In this document: positions 26,835 to 36,751 of the stretch, piece after piece
Layout of the letters: each line of letters begins with the position of its first letter
Position numbering within the stretch: position 1 is the stretch's first letter
Assembly: GCF_019219025.1 (NCBI RefSeq)
Contig: NZ_JAHUWN010000029.1
Location: forward strand, 1-64,000
DNA from: Bacillus sp. sid0103
Lineage (GTDB): Bacteria; Bacillota; Bacilli; Bacillales_B; DSM-18226
Length of the DNA: 64,000 bases
Reading direction: 5' to 3'
Position numbers and translations under genes: made by a program
The notes under the pieces: model-generated
Told to the model about the DNA's origin: nothing
What the model saw: the letters and a program-made list of their open reading frames with translations, nothing else
The model's database searches: none

Positions 26835-27995
26835 ATGGAAAAACTCAGAATTGGTATGGTCGGCTATAAATTTATGGGTAAGGCACACAGTCATGCCTAC
26901 CGGGATCTTCCGCTTTTTTTCCCGAAGACGGTTCATCCTGAAATGAAGGTAATTTGCGGCCGTGATAAAAACGGTGTGGCTGCTGCCGCCAAGCAATTCG
27001 GCTGGGAGGAATATATTACCGACTGGAAGAGTCTCTTAGAAAGAGATGATATTGACTTAATCGATATCAATGCACCGAGTGATGTACATAAAGACATAGC
27101 GATTGCTGCGGCACAGGCTGGAAAGCATGTTTTTTGCGAAAAACCGTTAGCGATTACATTGAAGGATTCTAGAGAAATGCTTGAAGCTGTTGAGACTACT
27201 GGAGTCAAACATATGGTTGGATTTAACTATCGCTTTGCGCCTGCTGTAATGCTGGCTAAACAGCTACTAGATGAAGGCAAGTTAGGTGAAATCTATCATT
27301 TCCGCGCCTGGTTTTTACAAGATTGGCTCGTGGATCCAAACTTCCCTCTAGCCTGGAGACTTCAGAAAGAAATTGCAGGTTCAGGTTCTCACGGAGACCT
27401 TGGGGCTCATCTGATCGATTTGGCTCACTACCTTATTGGCGATATTACCGAAGTTATTGGTATGAACGAAACGTTTATTAAAGAACGGCCCATTCCTTCT
27501 CAGATGACCGGCTTATCAGCAAAAGGCAGCAATAGTGATGAAAAAGGCGAAGTAACGGTGGATGACGCTACCCTTTTCATGGCTCGTTTTTCTAACGGGG
27601 CATTAGGAAGCTTTGAAGCGACACGTTTTGCTGCAGGACATCGCTGTACGAATTCTTTTGAAATCAACGGAAGTAAAGGCAGTGTCATCTTCGACTTTGA
27701 ACGTATGAATGAGCTGCAGGTTTATTTCACGGATGACAGGAAGGATGTACAAGGCTTCCGCCGCGTATTAGCAACTGACCCTGCTCACGCTTTTGCGCAA
27801 AACTGGTGGCCTCCAGGACATACAATCGGCTATGAGCATACGTTTATTCACGAAGTGGTTGAACTTATGGAGTCTTTCCGTGAGAATCGTCAGCCTGTTC
27901 CAAACTTCCTTGATGGCGTAAAGTGTCAAGAAGTTTTGGAAGCGGTTGATTTATCAATTGAGAAACGCCAATGGATCCGAATTTCTGACGTCTAA
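26835..27995 (+). CDS. Gfo/Idh/MocA-family oxidoreductase
   Basis: 386 residues with AAGGAG seven bases before ATG. The N-terminal Rossmann fold has GMVGYKFMGKAHSHAYRD and the conserved FCEKPLAIT segment (EKP, family hallmark). The C-terminal domain has GSHGDLGAHLIDLAHYLIGD, with the Asp/His expected at the active site. Family members are NAD(P)-dependent sugar or inositol dehydrogenases; the substrate cannot be read from sequence. It is followed 28 bases later by a ThuA-like gene, a pairing common in sugar catabolism clusters, with an AraC regulator upstream. Confidence 0.9.
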   Translation: MEKLRIGMVGYKFMGKAHSHAYRDLPLFFPKTVHPEMKVICGRDKNGVAAAAKQFGWEEYITDWKSLLERDDIDLIDINAPSDVHKDIAIAAAQAGKHVFCEKPLAITLKDSREMLEAVETTGVKHMVGFNYRFAPAVMLAKQLLDEGKLGEIYHFRAWFLQDWLVDPNFPLAWRLQKEIAGSGSHGDLGAHLIDLAHYLIGDITEVIGMNETFIKERPIPSQMTGLSAKGSNSDEKGEVTVDDATLFMARFSNGALGSFEATRFAAGHRCTNSFEINGSKGSVIFDFERMNELQVYFTDDRKDVQGFRRVLATDPAHAFAQNWWPPGHTIGYEHTFIHEVVELMESFRENRQPVPNFLDGVKCQEVLEAVDLSIEKRQWIRISDV

Positions 27996-28023
27996 ACTAA
28001 AACTATAAAGGAGTACCTTTTCC

Positions 28024-28695
28024 ATGAAAAAAAGTGCATTGATCGTTTGGGGCGGATGGGACGGCCATCAGCCTGAGCAGGTAGCAGAAATTTTTAAAGG
28101 AATCCTTGAGGAAGAAAATTTCCAAGTAGAGGTATCAAATTCACTTGACTCTTATGCAGACAAGGAAAAGCTAAAATCATTGGATTTAATCATTCCCCAC
28201 TGGACAATGGGTGAAATTGAAAAAAAGTATGTCTTAAATATTTCTGAAGCAGTAGCAGCTGGTGTTGGTTTAGCTGGCTGTCACGGTGGAATGTGTGACT
28301 CTTTCCGGAACAATGTAGACTGGCAATTTATGACTGGCGGTAATTGGGTTGCCCATCCTGGAAATAATGGTGTGGAATACATGGTCAACATCAAGCATTC
28401 CTCAAGTCCGCTATTACAGGGTCTTTCTGATTTTAAAGTTGTTAGTGAGCAATATTATCTTCATTACGATCCAGCCGTTGAAATATTAGCTACCACCCGC
28501 TTTCCAATTGCTGACGGCCCCCATGCTGCTAATAAAACCGTTGATATGCCTGTAGTTTGGACCAAACGATGGGGTCTTGGAAATGTGTTTTATAATTCAT
28601 TAGGCCATCAGGCGAACATCGTTGCCATGCCTGAAGTTTCGCTTATTATGCGCCGTGGATTTTTATGGGCCTCTGAAGGAAAGAAAACGAAGTGA
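28024..28695 (+). CDS. ThuA-like protein (trehalose utilisation family)
   Basis: 223 residues; AAAGGAG lies before ATG. Conserved ThuA-like features: LIVWGGWDGHQPEQVA at the start, GVGLAGCHGGMCDSFR and VWTKRWGLGNVFYNSLGHQA (glutamine-amidotransferase-like fold). ThuA in Rhizobium acts with ThuB, a Gfo/Idh/MocA oxidoreductase, in converting disaccharides such as trehalose to 3-keto forms, and the neighbour is exactly such a protein. The last codons (GKKTK) run into the 430-bp repeat, so the natural C-terminus may have been slightly changed. Confidence 0.85.
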   Translation: MKKSALIVWGGWDGHQPEQVAEIFKGILEEENFQVEVSNSLDSYADKEKLKSLDLIIPHWTMGEIEKKYVLNISEAVAAGVGLAGCHGGMCDSFRNNVDWQFMTGGNWVAHPGNNGVEYMVNIKHSSSPLLQGLSDFKVVSEQYYLHYDPAVEILATTRFPIADGPHAANKTVDMPVVWTKRWGLGNVFYNSLGHQANIVAMPEVSLIMRRGFLWASEGKKTK

Positions 28696-29119
28696 ATCCG
28701 TTCTTTTTTAGATAGTTAGATTAGCAGCCAAAACAGGTTATACCAGTAACTGGTATAACCTGTTTTTCGTCAATATTGACCTTATTTGCAGCTCATGTCT
28801 TGAGAAGATTAAGTTGTGGTAGCGTCGTCAGTGAAAAAGCGACAGGTACGATCTGAAAGAAAGGGCTCTCGTTCTTTCTTTTAGCCCTTGGTTCGTCTAT
28901 TTATACAATTTTTTGTAATGTTTTAGGGGGTTTTGTCAGATGTATTCCAATCACTTAAAATTTTTCGCATAATAATAATTGCGAGGAAACTACAATTTAT
29001 CGAATTAAACAGTTAAAGAGAATCAGGGGAATGTATGATGGTTATCGAGATGAAGGAACTAGAGGACCGGATCAATCAGATGAGAAAGATGTTGATCCTA
29101 ATTGCGGGGAACACTGGAT
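28690..29119 (+). repeat. 430-bp direct repeat, copy 2 (intact spo0E-like gene)
   Basis: Nearly identical to 9992-10421. It includes the perfect 16-bp inverted repeat at 28731-28765, here followed by TTTTT, so it can serve as terminator of the oxidoreductase/ThuA unit, then the leader and first third of the spo0E-like gene. Confidence 0.85.
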
Positions 29120-29217
29120 TAAATAGCAATGACACCCTTTGTTACAGTCAGAAATTGGACGAGCTCATCACGATGTATCAAAAAAGTAAAAATCAGCAAC
29201 ATACAGAAGTTTGATTA
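29038..29217 (+). CDS. Spo0E-like aspartyl-phosphate phosphatase
   Basis: 59 residues. Two predicted helices: KELEDRINQMRKMLILIA and YSQKLDELITMYQKSKN. The second carries the SQxLD signature of the Spo0E/YisI/YnzD family, which dephosphorylates response regulator Spo0A and so delays sporulation. AGGGG lies eight bases before the chosen ATG (another ATG lies one codon earlier). A terminator follows. The leader is unusually long and well conserved between the two copies, so regulation at RNA level is possible. Confidence 0.85.
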
Positions 29218-29222
29218 AAAGT

Positions 29223-29258
29223 CCTGTATTTTCACAACTGAATACGGGAATTTTTTTT
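29223..29258 (+). terminator. Terminator of the spo0E-like gene
   Basis: CCTGTATT pairs with AATACGGG (one G-T pair), followed by eight T. Confidence 0.8.
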
Positions 29259-29328
29259 AATTTTCATTTGATGGTTACATAGTAAAAGTTCCAAGATGGT
29301 ACCAAACCATCCTTTATTACGTTACATG

Positions 29329-29547
29329 TTACGTAAAATGAATAAAATCCTCTAGAGCCTTTTGATCGACTATCTGTTCAAAGTCGCATGGTTGCTCTAA
29401 TGTAATCCCCCTGTCACTTGCAACTGAAATAAGTAAACCTAGTTCATAATACATATTTTTCGTTAATAATCCTTTTTCAATGTTTTTCATTATTTCATCA
29501 TAAAAAGCAATTAAAAAATCAGTAGGTAACTTTTCATAAAAATCCAT
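29329..29547 (-). CDS. Small hypothetical protein (72 aa)
   Basis: The start with GGGAGATG upstream gives MDFYEKLPTDFLIAFYDEIM; the frame is open five codons further. Acidic, helical, one Cys (EQPCDFEQI). Family not recognised. It stands alone on the minus strand. Confidence 0.55.
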   Translation of the reverse strand: MDFYEKLPTDFLIAFYDEIMKNIEKGLLTKNMYYELGLLISVASDRGITLEQPCDFEQIVDQKALEDFIHFT

Positions 29548-29558
29548 ATTTACATCTC

Positions 29559-29921
29559 CCATTATTAAAAAATGTAGGAAAACCTATTGGACAAACAAGA
29601 ATCACCTTCCTCCATTATAAATAAGTGATTGTAAAATATTTGTCGATTTAACCGAATATTTATAATAATCAAATAATTTTTTATCTTTTATTAGTGTTAG
29701 GAAATAGCTTAGCGGACATTTTCGGATTTTTTCAATTAAACCTCATGAAAATTCTTGAAATGAGATTCTGGCACAGTGCAAGTATAAAACATTTTTATGC
29801 TTCATCCCTGCATAGCATGGAATGAAGCCGTCTTGTTGGGACTCAATGTCCCTAAACAAGACGAACTACCACAAAAAAACGTTTAAAAATAAAGAAGAGG
29901 GCGAACCCTCTCCTTCGGATC
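29559..29921. other. Gene-free stretch with a long hairpin
   Basis: No gene found. GTCTTGTT and AACAAGAC enclose GGGAC/GTCCC at 29831-29863, a two-part stem-loop. No clear T-tract. Confidence 0.5.
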
Positions 29922-30131
29922 TTACATTTTACCTTCTGCTTTCAAGCTGTAGTATTCAGCATCGGCATTCACAATCAGGTGATCCAAAACCTCGATACCT
30001 AGAATCTTACCTGCTTCTACCAATCTTCTCGTTACCTCTAAATCTTCTCTAGAGGGTTGAACATTCTGTGATGGATGCTGGTGACAGACAATGATCGATG
30101 CGCAATTATTCAAGATGGCTGACTTGAACAC
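29922..30131 (-). pseudogene. RadC/JAB-domain protein, 5' truncated remnant
   Basis: 69 residues matching the C-terminal half of the RadC-type protein encoded at 40146: SAILNNCASIIVCHQHPSQN, then PSREDLEVTRRLVEAGKILG and IEVLDHLIV. The JAMM metal motif HxHPSG is changed to HQHPSQ with an insertion (NVQ), and the N-terminal half is gone. Confidence 0.75.
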
Positions 30132-30490
30132 CTCTCTTCATGTATTCCGTTTCATACCATAACAAAAGCCCTTCTCATTGGGATGGGCTTGACGGGTTCA
30201 CTTTTAAGGTGTAAATAAGGAAGAGACAGGTCAAAACGCTGACTCATTAGCAGGGTTTTCCCTACTAAATTCTCAAGACAAATCACGTATGGACTTAACG
30301 ACTGGAATTGGTTTGATAAAGTATTGACAATCGAGGATATCGGCGACAGTCATTGGGGGAAAAAAAGCATTTTGGGTAGGCAATCAAGGCTATTGGCGAC
30401 CTTGATTGGGGAAACACACTAAAAGGCACCAGAAGAAACAAGCTGGTACTTTTGCTCCCTTCTTCCACCAAATTCGGGGCGTGACAGGCA
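30132..30490. other. Gene-free stretch with hairpins
   Basis: A 9-bp perfect hairpin (CAATCAAGG, 30381-30408) and an imperfect one at 30420-30452 (GCACCAG/CTGGTAC region with A/T tracts), which may end the urease operon on the minus strand. No gene seen. Confidence 0.5.
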
Positions 30491-31180
30491 CTATATGTGC
30501 TGAATCCAAAGATGAAATAAACCTTCTGATACACCTAAATGGTACAAATAATAAAAGCCAAATACCGTACTTATCACACCTGTAATTTGGGCGAACGCCT
30601 TATGAATCAATGCCCTATTTGAGAACATGACAAAGGGGATTCCAAGGATCGTCGTAAAACAAAGCATACTGATAATGGTTCCTAAACCAAATTCCAAAAT
30701 ATAGAGAACCCCTCCCCAAACCGTATGTACTGTACTGATTGTCAATAATACCATTGCCGCACTCCCTGCCAGTCCGTGGACAAAACCCATAAAAAGAGAT
30801 TTCACATAGAGTGTACCCTTATATCGATGAACATGGTCATGCGGCGCCTGGAATCCGTGATTTCCGGCACGATGAATACGGCTGTTTTTATATCGAATAA
30901 CGGCTGATAAACCTAAATAAACGAGCATAATTCCTACAATACATTCAAGTGGCATGGCCCATATCTCAGGGATTTCTCCCTTCAGTAAAATAACTGCCAA
31001 CCCTACAAAACACAGAGTGGCTGTGTGCCCAATCCCCCAAAATATTCCTGTTAAAGAAGATTTCCATAATTTTTTACTCTGACTAGCAATAGTCGAGACC
31101 GCGATGACATGATCCGGTTCCATTGCATGTTTTAATCCAAGAAGAAACCCTAAACTTAAAATCGAAACTAATTCTCCCAC
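30491..31180 (-). CDS. ureH: UreH-type nickel/metal permease of the urease cluster
   Basis: 229 residues from GTG 31180, six bases after GGAGGG; the frame upstream overlaps intergenic sequence. About six membrane segments. The HAMEPDHV motif in the first helix is the HxxxxDH nickel-binding signature of NiCoT-type transporters, and GFVHGLAGSAAMVLL in a later helix is typical of UreH-like proteins. A His-rich loop (HGFQAPHDHVHRYK) may bind metal. It is the last gene of the operon and likely supplies Ni2+ for urease. Confidence 0.82.
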   Translation of the reverse strand: MGELVSILSLGFLLGLKHAMEPDHVIAVSTIASQSKKLWKSSLTGIFWGIGHTATLCFVGLAVILLKGEIPEIWAMPLECIVGIMLVYLGLSAVIRYKNSRIHRAGNHGFQAPHDHVHRYKGTLYVKSLFMGFVHGLAGSAAMVLLTISTVHTVWGGVLYILEFGLGTIISMLCFTTILGIPFVMFSNRALIHKAFAQITGVISTVFGFYYLYHLGVSEGLFHLWIQHI

Positions 31181-31250
31181 CAATATCCCTCCTGCACAAT
31201 CCTTAACAACAATGCATCCTTCTTTTCCAAGAAAGATGCATTCCACAACC

Positions 31251-32066
31251 TTAATATTTCCTCCATCTAACAACATCCTTCGCCAACAACTGATGTCTGG
31301 CCCATGCATGCGCATGAGTAATCATTTTCTCAATCATCCCTGTAGACCGGGCCAGCACCCTCAAAATCACTCCTCCCTCCGGCAAAGAGGACAATCCGAA
31401 ACGAACTTCTTCCTGAATATCCTCCATGAACTCATATAAACCATCCAAAAAACCTTTATCTGCTTGATTATGAAGGATGAGGAAGGTACCAACATGGGTA
31501 TACCCCTCCATTTGCATAATCCCGTTCAACTGATCATCCGGCTCAAGCAGCAAATGATCAAATAAAACGAGCTTGTCATTTTTATAGACTTTTAATTTCG
31601 AACGGATCCAGTTATAGCGAAACAAGCTCCCATCCTCTGCCCATCCGGGTGTAATCATATCGCTATAAAAAAAACAAGCTTCCTCCTCCATCCGAACATT
31701 GGTTTCTTGAATAAAACGCGCACCCTCATAAGCGATTAATGAATCCGGCAAATATTCAAGCACACTTCCCTTGCCCACTTTCAAATTTGTTTGCTGAACA
31801 ACAGGGTTTTTCGGCGTTTTATATACTTTTGTAGCGGATTGCGTAGTAACTGCCAATTCGGCTCCCGCCTCAACTGAAAGGTCAGTCAAATAGGTATCGC
31901 CGTCGACATATCCGCCCCCAACATGAATCAGATAAACGGATGGCACATCCTCCTCCAGGTAAACCGGGCGGGTTAATTTCAATGCCCCTTCATAATAACA
32001 GCTGGATACAATACTTTTGGACTGCCTTCTGACCGCAGAAAGCTCCAATACACCGGTATAGCTCAT
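31251..32066 (-). CDS. ureD: Urease accessory protein UreD
   Basis: 271 residues, normal length. Hallmarks: [31 protein letters not shown], and [15 protein letters not shown]. UreD (called UreH in some species) binds apo-urease and with UreF and UreG forms the complex that delivers nickel. The start overlaps the ureG stop by four bases, so translational coupling is expected. Confidence 0.92.
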   Translation of the reverse strand: MSYTGVLELSAVRRQSKSIVSSCYYEGALKLTRPVYLEEDVPSVYLIHVGGGYVDGDTYLTDLSVEAGAELAVTTQSATKVYKTPKNPVVQQTNLKVGKGSVLEYLPDSLIAYEGARFIQETNVRMEEEACFFYSDMITPGWAEDGSLFRYNWIRSKLKVYKNDKLVLFDHLLLEPDDQLNGIMQMEGYTHVGTFLILHNQADKGFLDGLYEFMEDIQEEVRFGLSSLPEGGVILRVLARSTGMIEKMITHAHAWARHQLLAKDVVRWRKY

Positions 32067-32677
32067 GACTCTAATCCCATTAATAGAGCTTGTTTTTTAA
32101 TCCAATCGATCACTTGATTAAGGCCTGTTCCATCTTTTAAATTTGTAAAAATATAAGGCTTGTCCCCTCTCGCGGCGATTGTGTCCCGCTCCATGATTTC
32201 CAGACTTGCCCCAACGTAAGGCGCCAAATCAATTTTGTTGATGATGAATAAGTCTGACTTAATCATCCCTTGTCCACCTTTGCGAGGAATTTTTTCCCCT
32301 TGGGCCACATCAATAATATATATGGAAAAATCAACAAGCTCCGGACTGAACGTTGCAGCTAAATTATCGCCGCCGCTTTCGACGAAGATCAATTCAACAT
32401 CAGGGTGCCTTTCTTTTAATTCATCGATGGCCGCAAAATTCATCGACGCATCCTCACGAATCGCCGTATGCGGACAACCGCCAGTTTCCACCCCGATTAC
32501 CCGATCCTGCGGCAGCACTCCGTTTTTCATGAGAAATAACGCATCTTCTTTTGTATAGATGTCATTCGTTACAACGGCCATGCTCAGTTCTTCGTGCATC
32601 GCCCGCGTTAATTTTTCCACAAGCATCGTTTTTCCTGCGCCAACAGGTCCTCCAATACCAATACGTACTGGTTCCAT
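32063..32677 (-). CDS. ureG: Urease accessory GTPase UreG
   Basis: 204 residues from the ATG nine bases after GAGGG. SIMIBI-class GTPase: P-loop [27 protein letters not shown], the CPH nickel motif in [33 protein letters not shown], and [11 protein letters not shown] (guanine specificity). It powers nickel insertion with UreDF. All expected residues are present. Confidence 0.95.
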   Translation of the reverse strand: MEPVRIGIGGPVGAGKTMLVEKLTRAMHEELSMAVVTNDIYTKEDALFLMKNGVLPQDRVIGVETGGCPHTAIREDASMNFAAIDELKERHPDVELIFVESGGDNLAATFSPELVDFSIYIIDVAQGEKIPRKGGQGMIKSDLFIINKIDLAPYVGASLEIMERDTIAARGDKPYIFTNLKDGTGLNQVIDWIKKQALLMGLES

Positions 32678-32705
32678 TTTCAACATCCCTCTTTTTCTAA
32701 AAAAT

Positions 32706-33392
32706 TTAAGACATAAACAAGCGCACATGTAATCGTTCATGACGCATTTGGGCAATTTCCAATCCAGGGCTGACCGCCCCAAGATCATCCTTGGACAACA
32801 ACAAAATCTTCCGAACGGCTTTCTTTAAAAGCGGCTGGATGTTGACCAACAGCTTTTGACCATCGGTCTGGCCGAGGGGAATGCCGCGGACAGCGTTTTG
32901 AATAAGTGAGGAAACAGCTCCAAATAAATACGCGCCAATGGCTGTTTCTTTCCCCACTTGTAAGTGGCAGGAAACGATCGAAAAAACCAAGGCAGAATGT
33001 CCATAGGCCTGCTTTTCTTTGATTTTATCGACATAATCGTCGAGAATCGGTGATGGATAAAGGCCCGCACATAGCTTTGCCATTCGTTCCCCAATTCGTC
33101 GATTGCCGATCCTCGTTTCTGCAGCAAGGCTCGCAGCAAATAATAATTGATCCAGCTCGAAAAGATCCGCCATCCTGTTTTGCTCGACCGCTTCAAAAGC
33201 AAGCCGGCACGCCAGTCCCTCGACAAAAACAAGCTGTTTTTCGATATATACGATGATCGCTTCAGAAAAGTTTTTCGTATCCGTAATGGCTTGTTCTTGA
33301 ATGTAGGTTTCCAATCCGAACGAATGCGAAAAGGCTCCGGATGGAAAGTTGGAATCACACAACTGAAGCAATGGAAACAATTCGTTAATCAT
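32706..33392 (-). CDS. ureF: Urease accessory protein UreF
   Basis: 228 residues from ATG 33392, which overlaps the last codons of ureE by 8 bases; a TTG 12 bases upstream is possible. Typical start [20 protein letters not shown] with the SDSxFPxGxFxHSxGLE pattern, and [14 protein letters not shown]. It acts as a GTPase-regulating partner of UreG within the UreDFG complex. Confidence 0.92.
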   Translation of the reverse strand: MINELFPLLQLCDSNFPSGAFSHSFGLETYIQEQAITDTKNFSEAIIVYIEKQLVFVEGLACRLAFEAVEQNRMADLFELDQLLFAASLAAETRIGNRRIGERMAKLCAGLYPSPILDDYVDKIKEKQAYGHSALVFSIVSCHLQVGKETAIGAYLFGAVSSLIQNAVRGIPLGQTDGQKLLVNIQPLLKKAVRKILLLSKDDLGAVSPGLEIAQMRHERLHVRLFMS

Positions 33393-33831
33393 GTCGGTGT
33401 CCAATATGGCGAAACGCCTGCTTTACCTTTCGATTTTCCCGCTTAAAAGGAATTTCTAATTGCTGGAGAAGCTCTTCGACCAAATAATCGTACTGAACAA
33501 GCATTTCATTTCCTTCAAATTGGGCCGGGAGATGACGGTTCCCCAGTTGGTGGGCAATTTCCCCCATCTGCTGGATCGACGTTGGCTGGATCACCAACAA
33601 GTCATCATCTTTAACGGAGATTACGATCATATTTCGTTCATCTATATATAAAACATCACCATCGATTAAGTCACTATTGTCTTTTAAGCGAATCCCAATC
33701 TCCTTGCCATGGTCGGTGACAACACGCTGAATCCGTTTAACCAAGTCATCGCTGTTCATATACACCCTTTCTGTATGCGGTGCTTTTTTTTCTATTGTCG
33801 CAACATTTCCAATTACTTTTTCAATAATCAT
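33385..33831 (-). CDS. ureE: Urease accessory protein UreE (nickel metallochaperone)
   Basis: 148 residues. The C-terminal domain has [20 protein letters not shown], with the conserved nickel-binding His of GNRHLP, and ends with a short His tail (FRHIGHRHD) instead of the long His-rich tail of some species. It passes nickel to UreG. GGAGAG precedes the ATG. Confidence 0.92.
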   Translation of the reverse strand: MIIEKVIGNVATIEKKAPHTERVYMNSDDLVKRIQRVVTDHGKEIGIRLKDNSDLIDGDVLYIDERNMIVISVKDDDLLVIQPTSIQQMGEIAHQLGNRHLPAQFEGNEMLVQYDYLVEELLQQLEIPFKRENRKVKQAFRHIGHRHD

Positions 33832-34000
33832 TTTTTTCTCTCCTTAAAAAAAGAAATAGAGTAGGGCGTTACAGGAATGAATTTCGCCAAACTTGGTAAA
33901 TATTTCGCGAAAAAAGAATTTATTACGCCAAACACAAAAAATAGAACGTTTCAACCAAGCAAGATCGTTGTACCATCCCGGGTTTCTGCAACTCAAACAC

Positions 34001-35710
34001 CTAAAACAAGAAATAGCGCTGTGCCATTGGAACTACTTCCACCGGCTCACAGGTTATTAATTCACCATTTACTTTCACTTCGTATGTTTGCGGATCCACT
34101 TCGATTTCAGGTGTTTCCCCATTAAAAACCATCGATTTTTTCGTTAACTGGCGGATCCCTGACACAGGTTTGACGATTTTCTTTAGCCCAAGTGTTTCAT
34201 GAACCCCATTTTTAAAAGCAGCTTGGGAGACAAATGTCATCGACGTTTGATATTTGGCACTTCCGAATGATGCAAACATTGGACGATAGATAACCGGCTG
34301 CGGCGTTGGAATACTGGCATTTGGATCTCCCATCAGACTGTGTGCAATCATGCCGCCTTTTAAAATCAACTCTGGTTTCACACCGAAAAACGCCGGATCC
34401 CAGACAATCAAATCCGCGAGCTTTCCTGTTTCAATCGAACCGACATAATCGGCAATCCCATGTGTTAAAGCAGGGTTGATCGTATATTTGGCAATATACC
34501 GCTTGACTCGGAAGTTATCACCAACGCCTTGATCCTCCGCCAGTTTTCCGCGCTGTTTTTTCATCTTATCCGCCGTTTGCCACGTACGGGTAATCACTTC
34601 TCCCACCCGTCCCATCGCCTGCGAATCAGAGGAAATCATACTGAATACACCGATATCGTGCAGGATATCTTCTGCGGCAATCGTTTCTTTGCGAATCCGC
34701 GAATCAGCAAAAGCAATGTCCTCCGGAACCTCCGGATCAAGATGATGGCAAACCATCAACATATCTAAATGCTCTTCCAGGGTATTGACCGTGTAAGGCC
34801 TTGTTGGGTTGGTCGATGACGGCAAAATATTTGGGAAGCTGGCAGCCTTAATAATATCCGGTGCATGTCCTCCCCCGGCGCCTTCCGTATGATACGTATG
34901 GATCACGCGTCCATCAATGGCAGCCAATGTATCCTCAACAAATCCACCCTCGTTAAGGGTATCGGTATGAATGGCGACCTGCACATCATATTGGTCAGCC
35001 GCTTTTAGACTCGTATCAATGGCTGCAGCCGTTGTTCCCCAGTCTTCATGAAGCTTTAAGCCGATTGCTCCCGCTTCAATTTGTTCCTTTAACGGAGCTT
35101 CATCCGAAGCATTTCCTTTTCCCAAAAAACCGAGATTCATTGGGAATTCTTCTGCTGCCTGGAGCATCCGGTGGATATTCCACGGGCCTGGGGTACAGGT
35201 GGTTGCGTTCGTGCCTGTAGCCGGCCCTGTCCCCCCGCCAATCATCGTGGTCACGCCAGAGGAAAGCGCCGTTTCAATTTGCTGCGGACAAATAAAGTGG
35301 ATATGGGCATCAATGCCTCCGGCGGTTACGATTTTTCCTTCTGCGGCAATCACTTCGGTTGACGCACCAATGACGATATCCACCTTGTCCATCAGCAGCG
35401 GATTCCCAGCCTTGCCAATCTCCACAATCTTCCCATCTTTCACACCAATGTCTGCTTTATAAATCCCGGTATAATCAACAATCATCGCATTGGTTAACAC
35501 AAGGTCCACACTTTCCGCCCTTGTCACAAGCGGGTGCTGCCCCATTCCATCACGAATCACCTTGCCTCCCCCAAACTTCACTTCATCCCCGTAGGTGGTG
35601 TAATCTTTTTCTATTTCTATAAACAGATCAGTATCTGCTAAACGGACAGCATCTCCAACCGTTGGACCGAACATATCGGCATATTGTTTTCGCGGCATGT
35701 GAAAGCTCAC
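34001..35710 (-). CDS. ureC: Urease alpha subunit (catalytic)
   Basis: 569 residues, normal length. Start GTG directly follows the ureB stop with GGAGGAG upstream. Nickel ligands and catalytic residues are in place: [14 protein letters not shown], the carbamylated Lys in [34 protein letters not shown], and the flap [20 protein letters not shown] with its Cys and catalytic His. It hydrolyses urea to ammonia and carbamate in the cytoplasm. A 170-base gap separates it from ureE. Confidence 0.97.
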   Translation of the reverse strand: MSFHMPRKQYADMFGPTVGDAVRLADTDLFIEIEKDYTTYGDEVKFGGGKVIRDGMGQHPLVTRAESVDLVLTNAMIVDYTGIYKADIGVKDGKIVEIGKAGNPLLMDKVDIVIGASTEVIAAEGKIVTAGGIDAHIHFICPQQIETALSSGVTTMIGGGTGPATGTNATTCTPGPWNIHRMLQAAEEFPMNLGFLGKGNASDEAPLKEQIEAGAIGLKLHEDWGTTAAAIDTSLKAADQYDVQVAIHTDTLNEGGFVEDTLAAIDGRVIHTYHTEGAGGGHAPDIIKAASFPNILPSSTNPTRPYTVNTLEEHLDMLMVCHHLDPEVPEDIAFADSRIRKETIAAEDILHDIGVFSMISSDSQAMGRVGEVITRTWQTADKMKKQRGKLAEDQGVGDNFRVKRYIAKYTINPALTHGIADYVGSIETGKLADLIVWDPAFFGVKPELILKGGMIAHSLMGDPNASIPTPQPVIYRPMFASFGSAKYQTSMTFVSQAAFKNGVHETLGLKKIVKPVSGIRQLTKKSMVFNGETPEIEVDPQTYEVKVNGELITCEPVEVVPMAQRYFLF

Positions 35711-36031
35711 TTACTTCTCCTCCTTTATGACAGAACCGTTTGTTAATTGATTTAAACCGTACACCTTCTGTTCCCCCGAAAAAGGAACGAGCTCTACTTC
35801 CTTTTCATCGCCAGGCTCAAACCTTACGGCCGTTCCCGCAGGAATATTCAAATGCCTGCCAAATGCCCGACCTCGGTCAAATTGCAATGCTGTATTGACT
35901 TCAAAAAAATGAAAATGCGAACCGATTTGGATTGGGCGGTCGCCCCGGTTTAACACAGGAATGACTAGCGGCTGCTTATTTTCATTACACAAAATTGGCT
36001 CCTTTTTTAATCGATACTCCCCAGGTATCAT
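35711..36031 (-). CDS. ureB: Urease beta subunit
   Basis: 106 residues: [59 protein letters not shown], all characteristic. It is a separate chain, as in most bacteria. It abuts ureC and lies 45 bases after ureA. Confidence 0.97.
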   Translation of the reverse strand: MIPGEYRLKKEPILCNENKQPLVIPVLNRGDRPIQIGSHFHFFEVNTALQFDRGRAFGRHLNIPAGTAVRFEPGDEKEVELVPFSGEQKVYGLNQLTNGSVIKEEK

Positions 36032-36076
36032 TGCTTTCCCTCCTAAATGGTTTTGGTTTGGGTATGTAAAATCGGG

Positions 36077-36379
36077 TTATCGAATCGGGGTATGTACAGT
36101 GACCAGTTTTGTACCATCCGGGAATGTCGCCTCGACCTGAATGTCCGGAATCATTTCAGGTACACCTTCCATCACATCTTCTCTTGTCAGAATGGTGGTG
36201 CCGTATTGCATAAGCTGTGCCACTGTTTGTCCATCCCGCGCCCCTTCGAGAACTTCATAGGTAATGATGGCGATGGATTCAGGATAGTTAAGTTTTAAGC
36301 CTCTTTTTTGCCGGCGGCGCGCCAGGTCAGCAGCCACCACAACCATAAGCTTTTCCATTTCACGTGAGGTCAGTTTCAT
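36077..36379 (-). CDS. ureA: Urease gamma subunit
   Basis: 100 residues from the ATG nine bases after AGGAAGG; an ATG three codons earlier abuts that site. [40 protein letters not shown] and the end VTVHTPIR are typical. It is the first structural gene of the urease complex. Confidence 0.97.
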   Translation of the reverse strand: MKLTSREMEKLMVVVAADLARRRQKRGLKLNYPESIAIITYEVLEGARDGQTVAQLMQYGTTILTREDVMEGVPEMIPDIQVEATFPDGTKLVTVHTPIR

Positions 36380-36470
36380 CTTTTTCATCCTTCCTTTTTT
36401 CCTGTAACCGGAGGTTTCCAATCATAACGTAGACCGATTCTACATTTGCTCCTCGTGATTCAACATGAAT

Positions 36471-36500
36471 ACCAAAGCAGCCGTGACCTGCTGCTTTGGT
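36471..36500 (-). terminator. Hairpin between the transporter genes and ureA
   Basis: ACCAAAGCAGC pairs with GCTGCTTTGGT around an 8-base loop. There is no T-tract, so it is more likely a weak attenuator or an RNA-processing site that sets the level of urease relative to the transporter. Confidence 0.45.
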
Positions 36501-36520
36501 AACCAATCTTCTATTCCCCT

Positions 36521-36751
36521 TTATCGCTTGTATTCCTTATACAGCTCAATAAATGGTCGAATGGTGATAAAAAGCGCGGCTAACACCAGCCAGCCAAATG
36601 CTAGATAAACCCAGCCCGTGAAAAAGGAAAGACTATAGATATACCCTGTCGAAAACATAATTCCTGGCCAAATGACGACAAGCACTAAACTTAACCCCAA
36701 TGCCCAACGAGTGTACATCTTCGTCTGTTTTTTTAACTCCAGATCGTTCAT
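36521..36751 (-). CDS. Small membrane partner of the urea symporter
   Basis: 76 residues with two hydrophobic segments (ALGLSLVLVVIWPGIMFSTG and WVYLAFGWLVLAALFITI). Its start overlaps the symporter stop by four bases, so the two are translated together. Small two-helix proteins are commonly encoded next to sodium/solute symporters, and a subunit or assembly role is inferred. Confidence 0.65.
   Translation of the reverse strand: MNDLELKKQTKMYTRWALGLSLVLVVIWPGIMFSTGYIYSLSFFTGWVYLAFGWLVLAALFITIRPFIELYKEYKR

Noticed and set aside
30295..30534. 79-aa minus-strand open frame at the end of ureH
   Set aside because: It crosses two hairpins and the ureH stop in another frame, with no ribosome site or protein-like pattern.
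32825..33358. 177-aa open frame inside ureF
   Set aside because: ureF in the other frame has all the conserved UreF features; this is a shadow.
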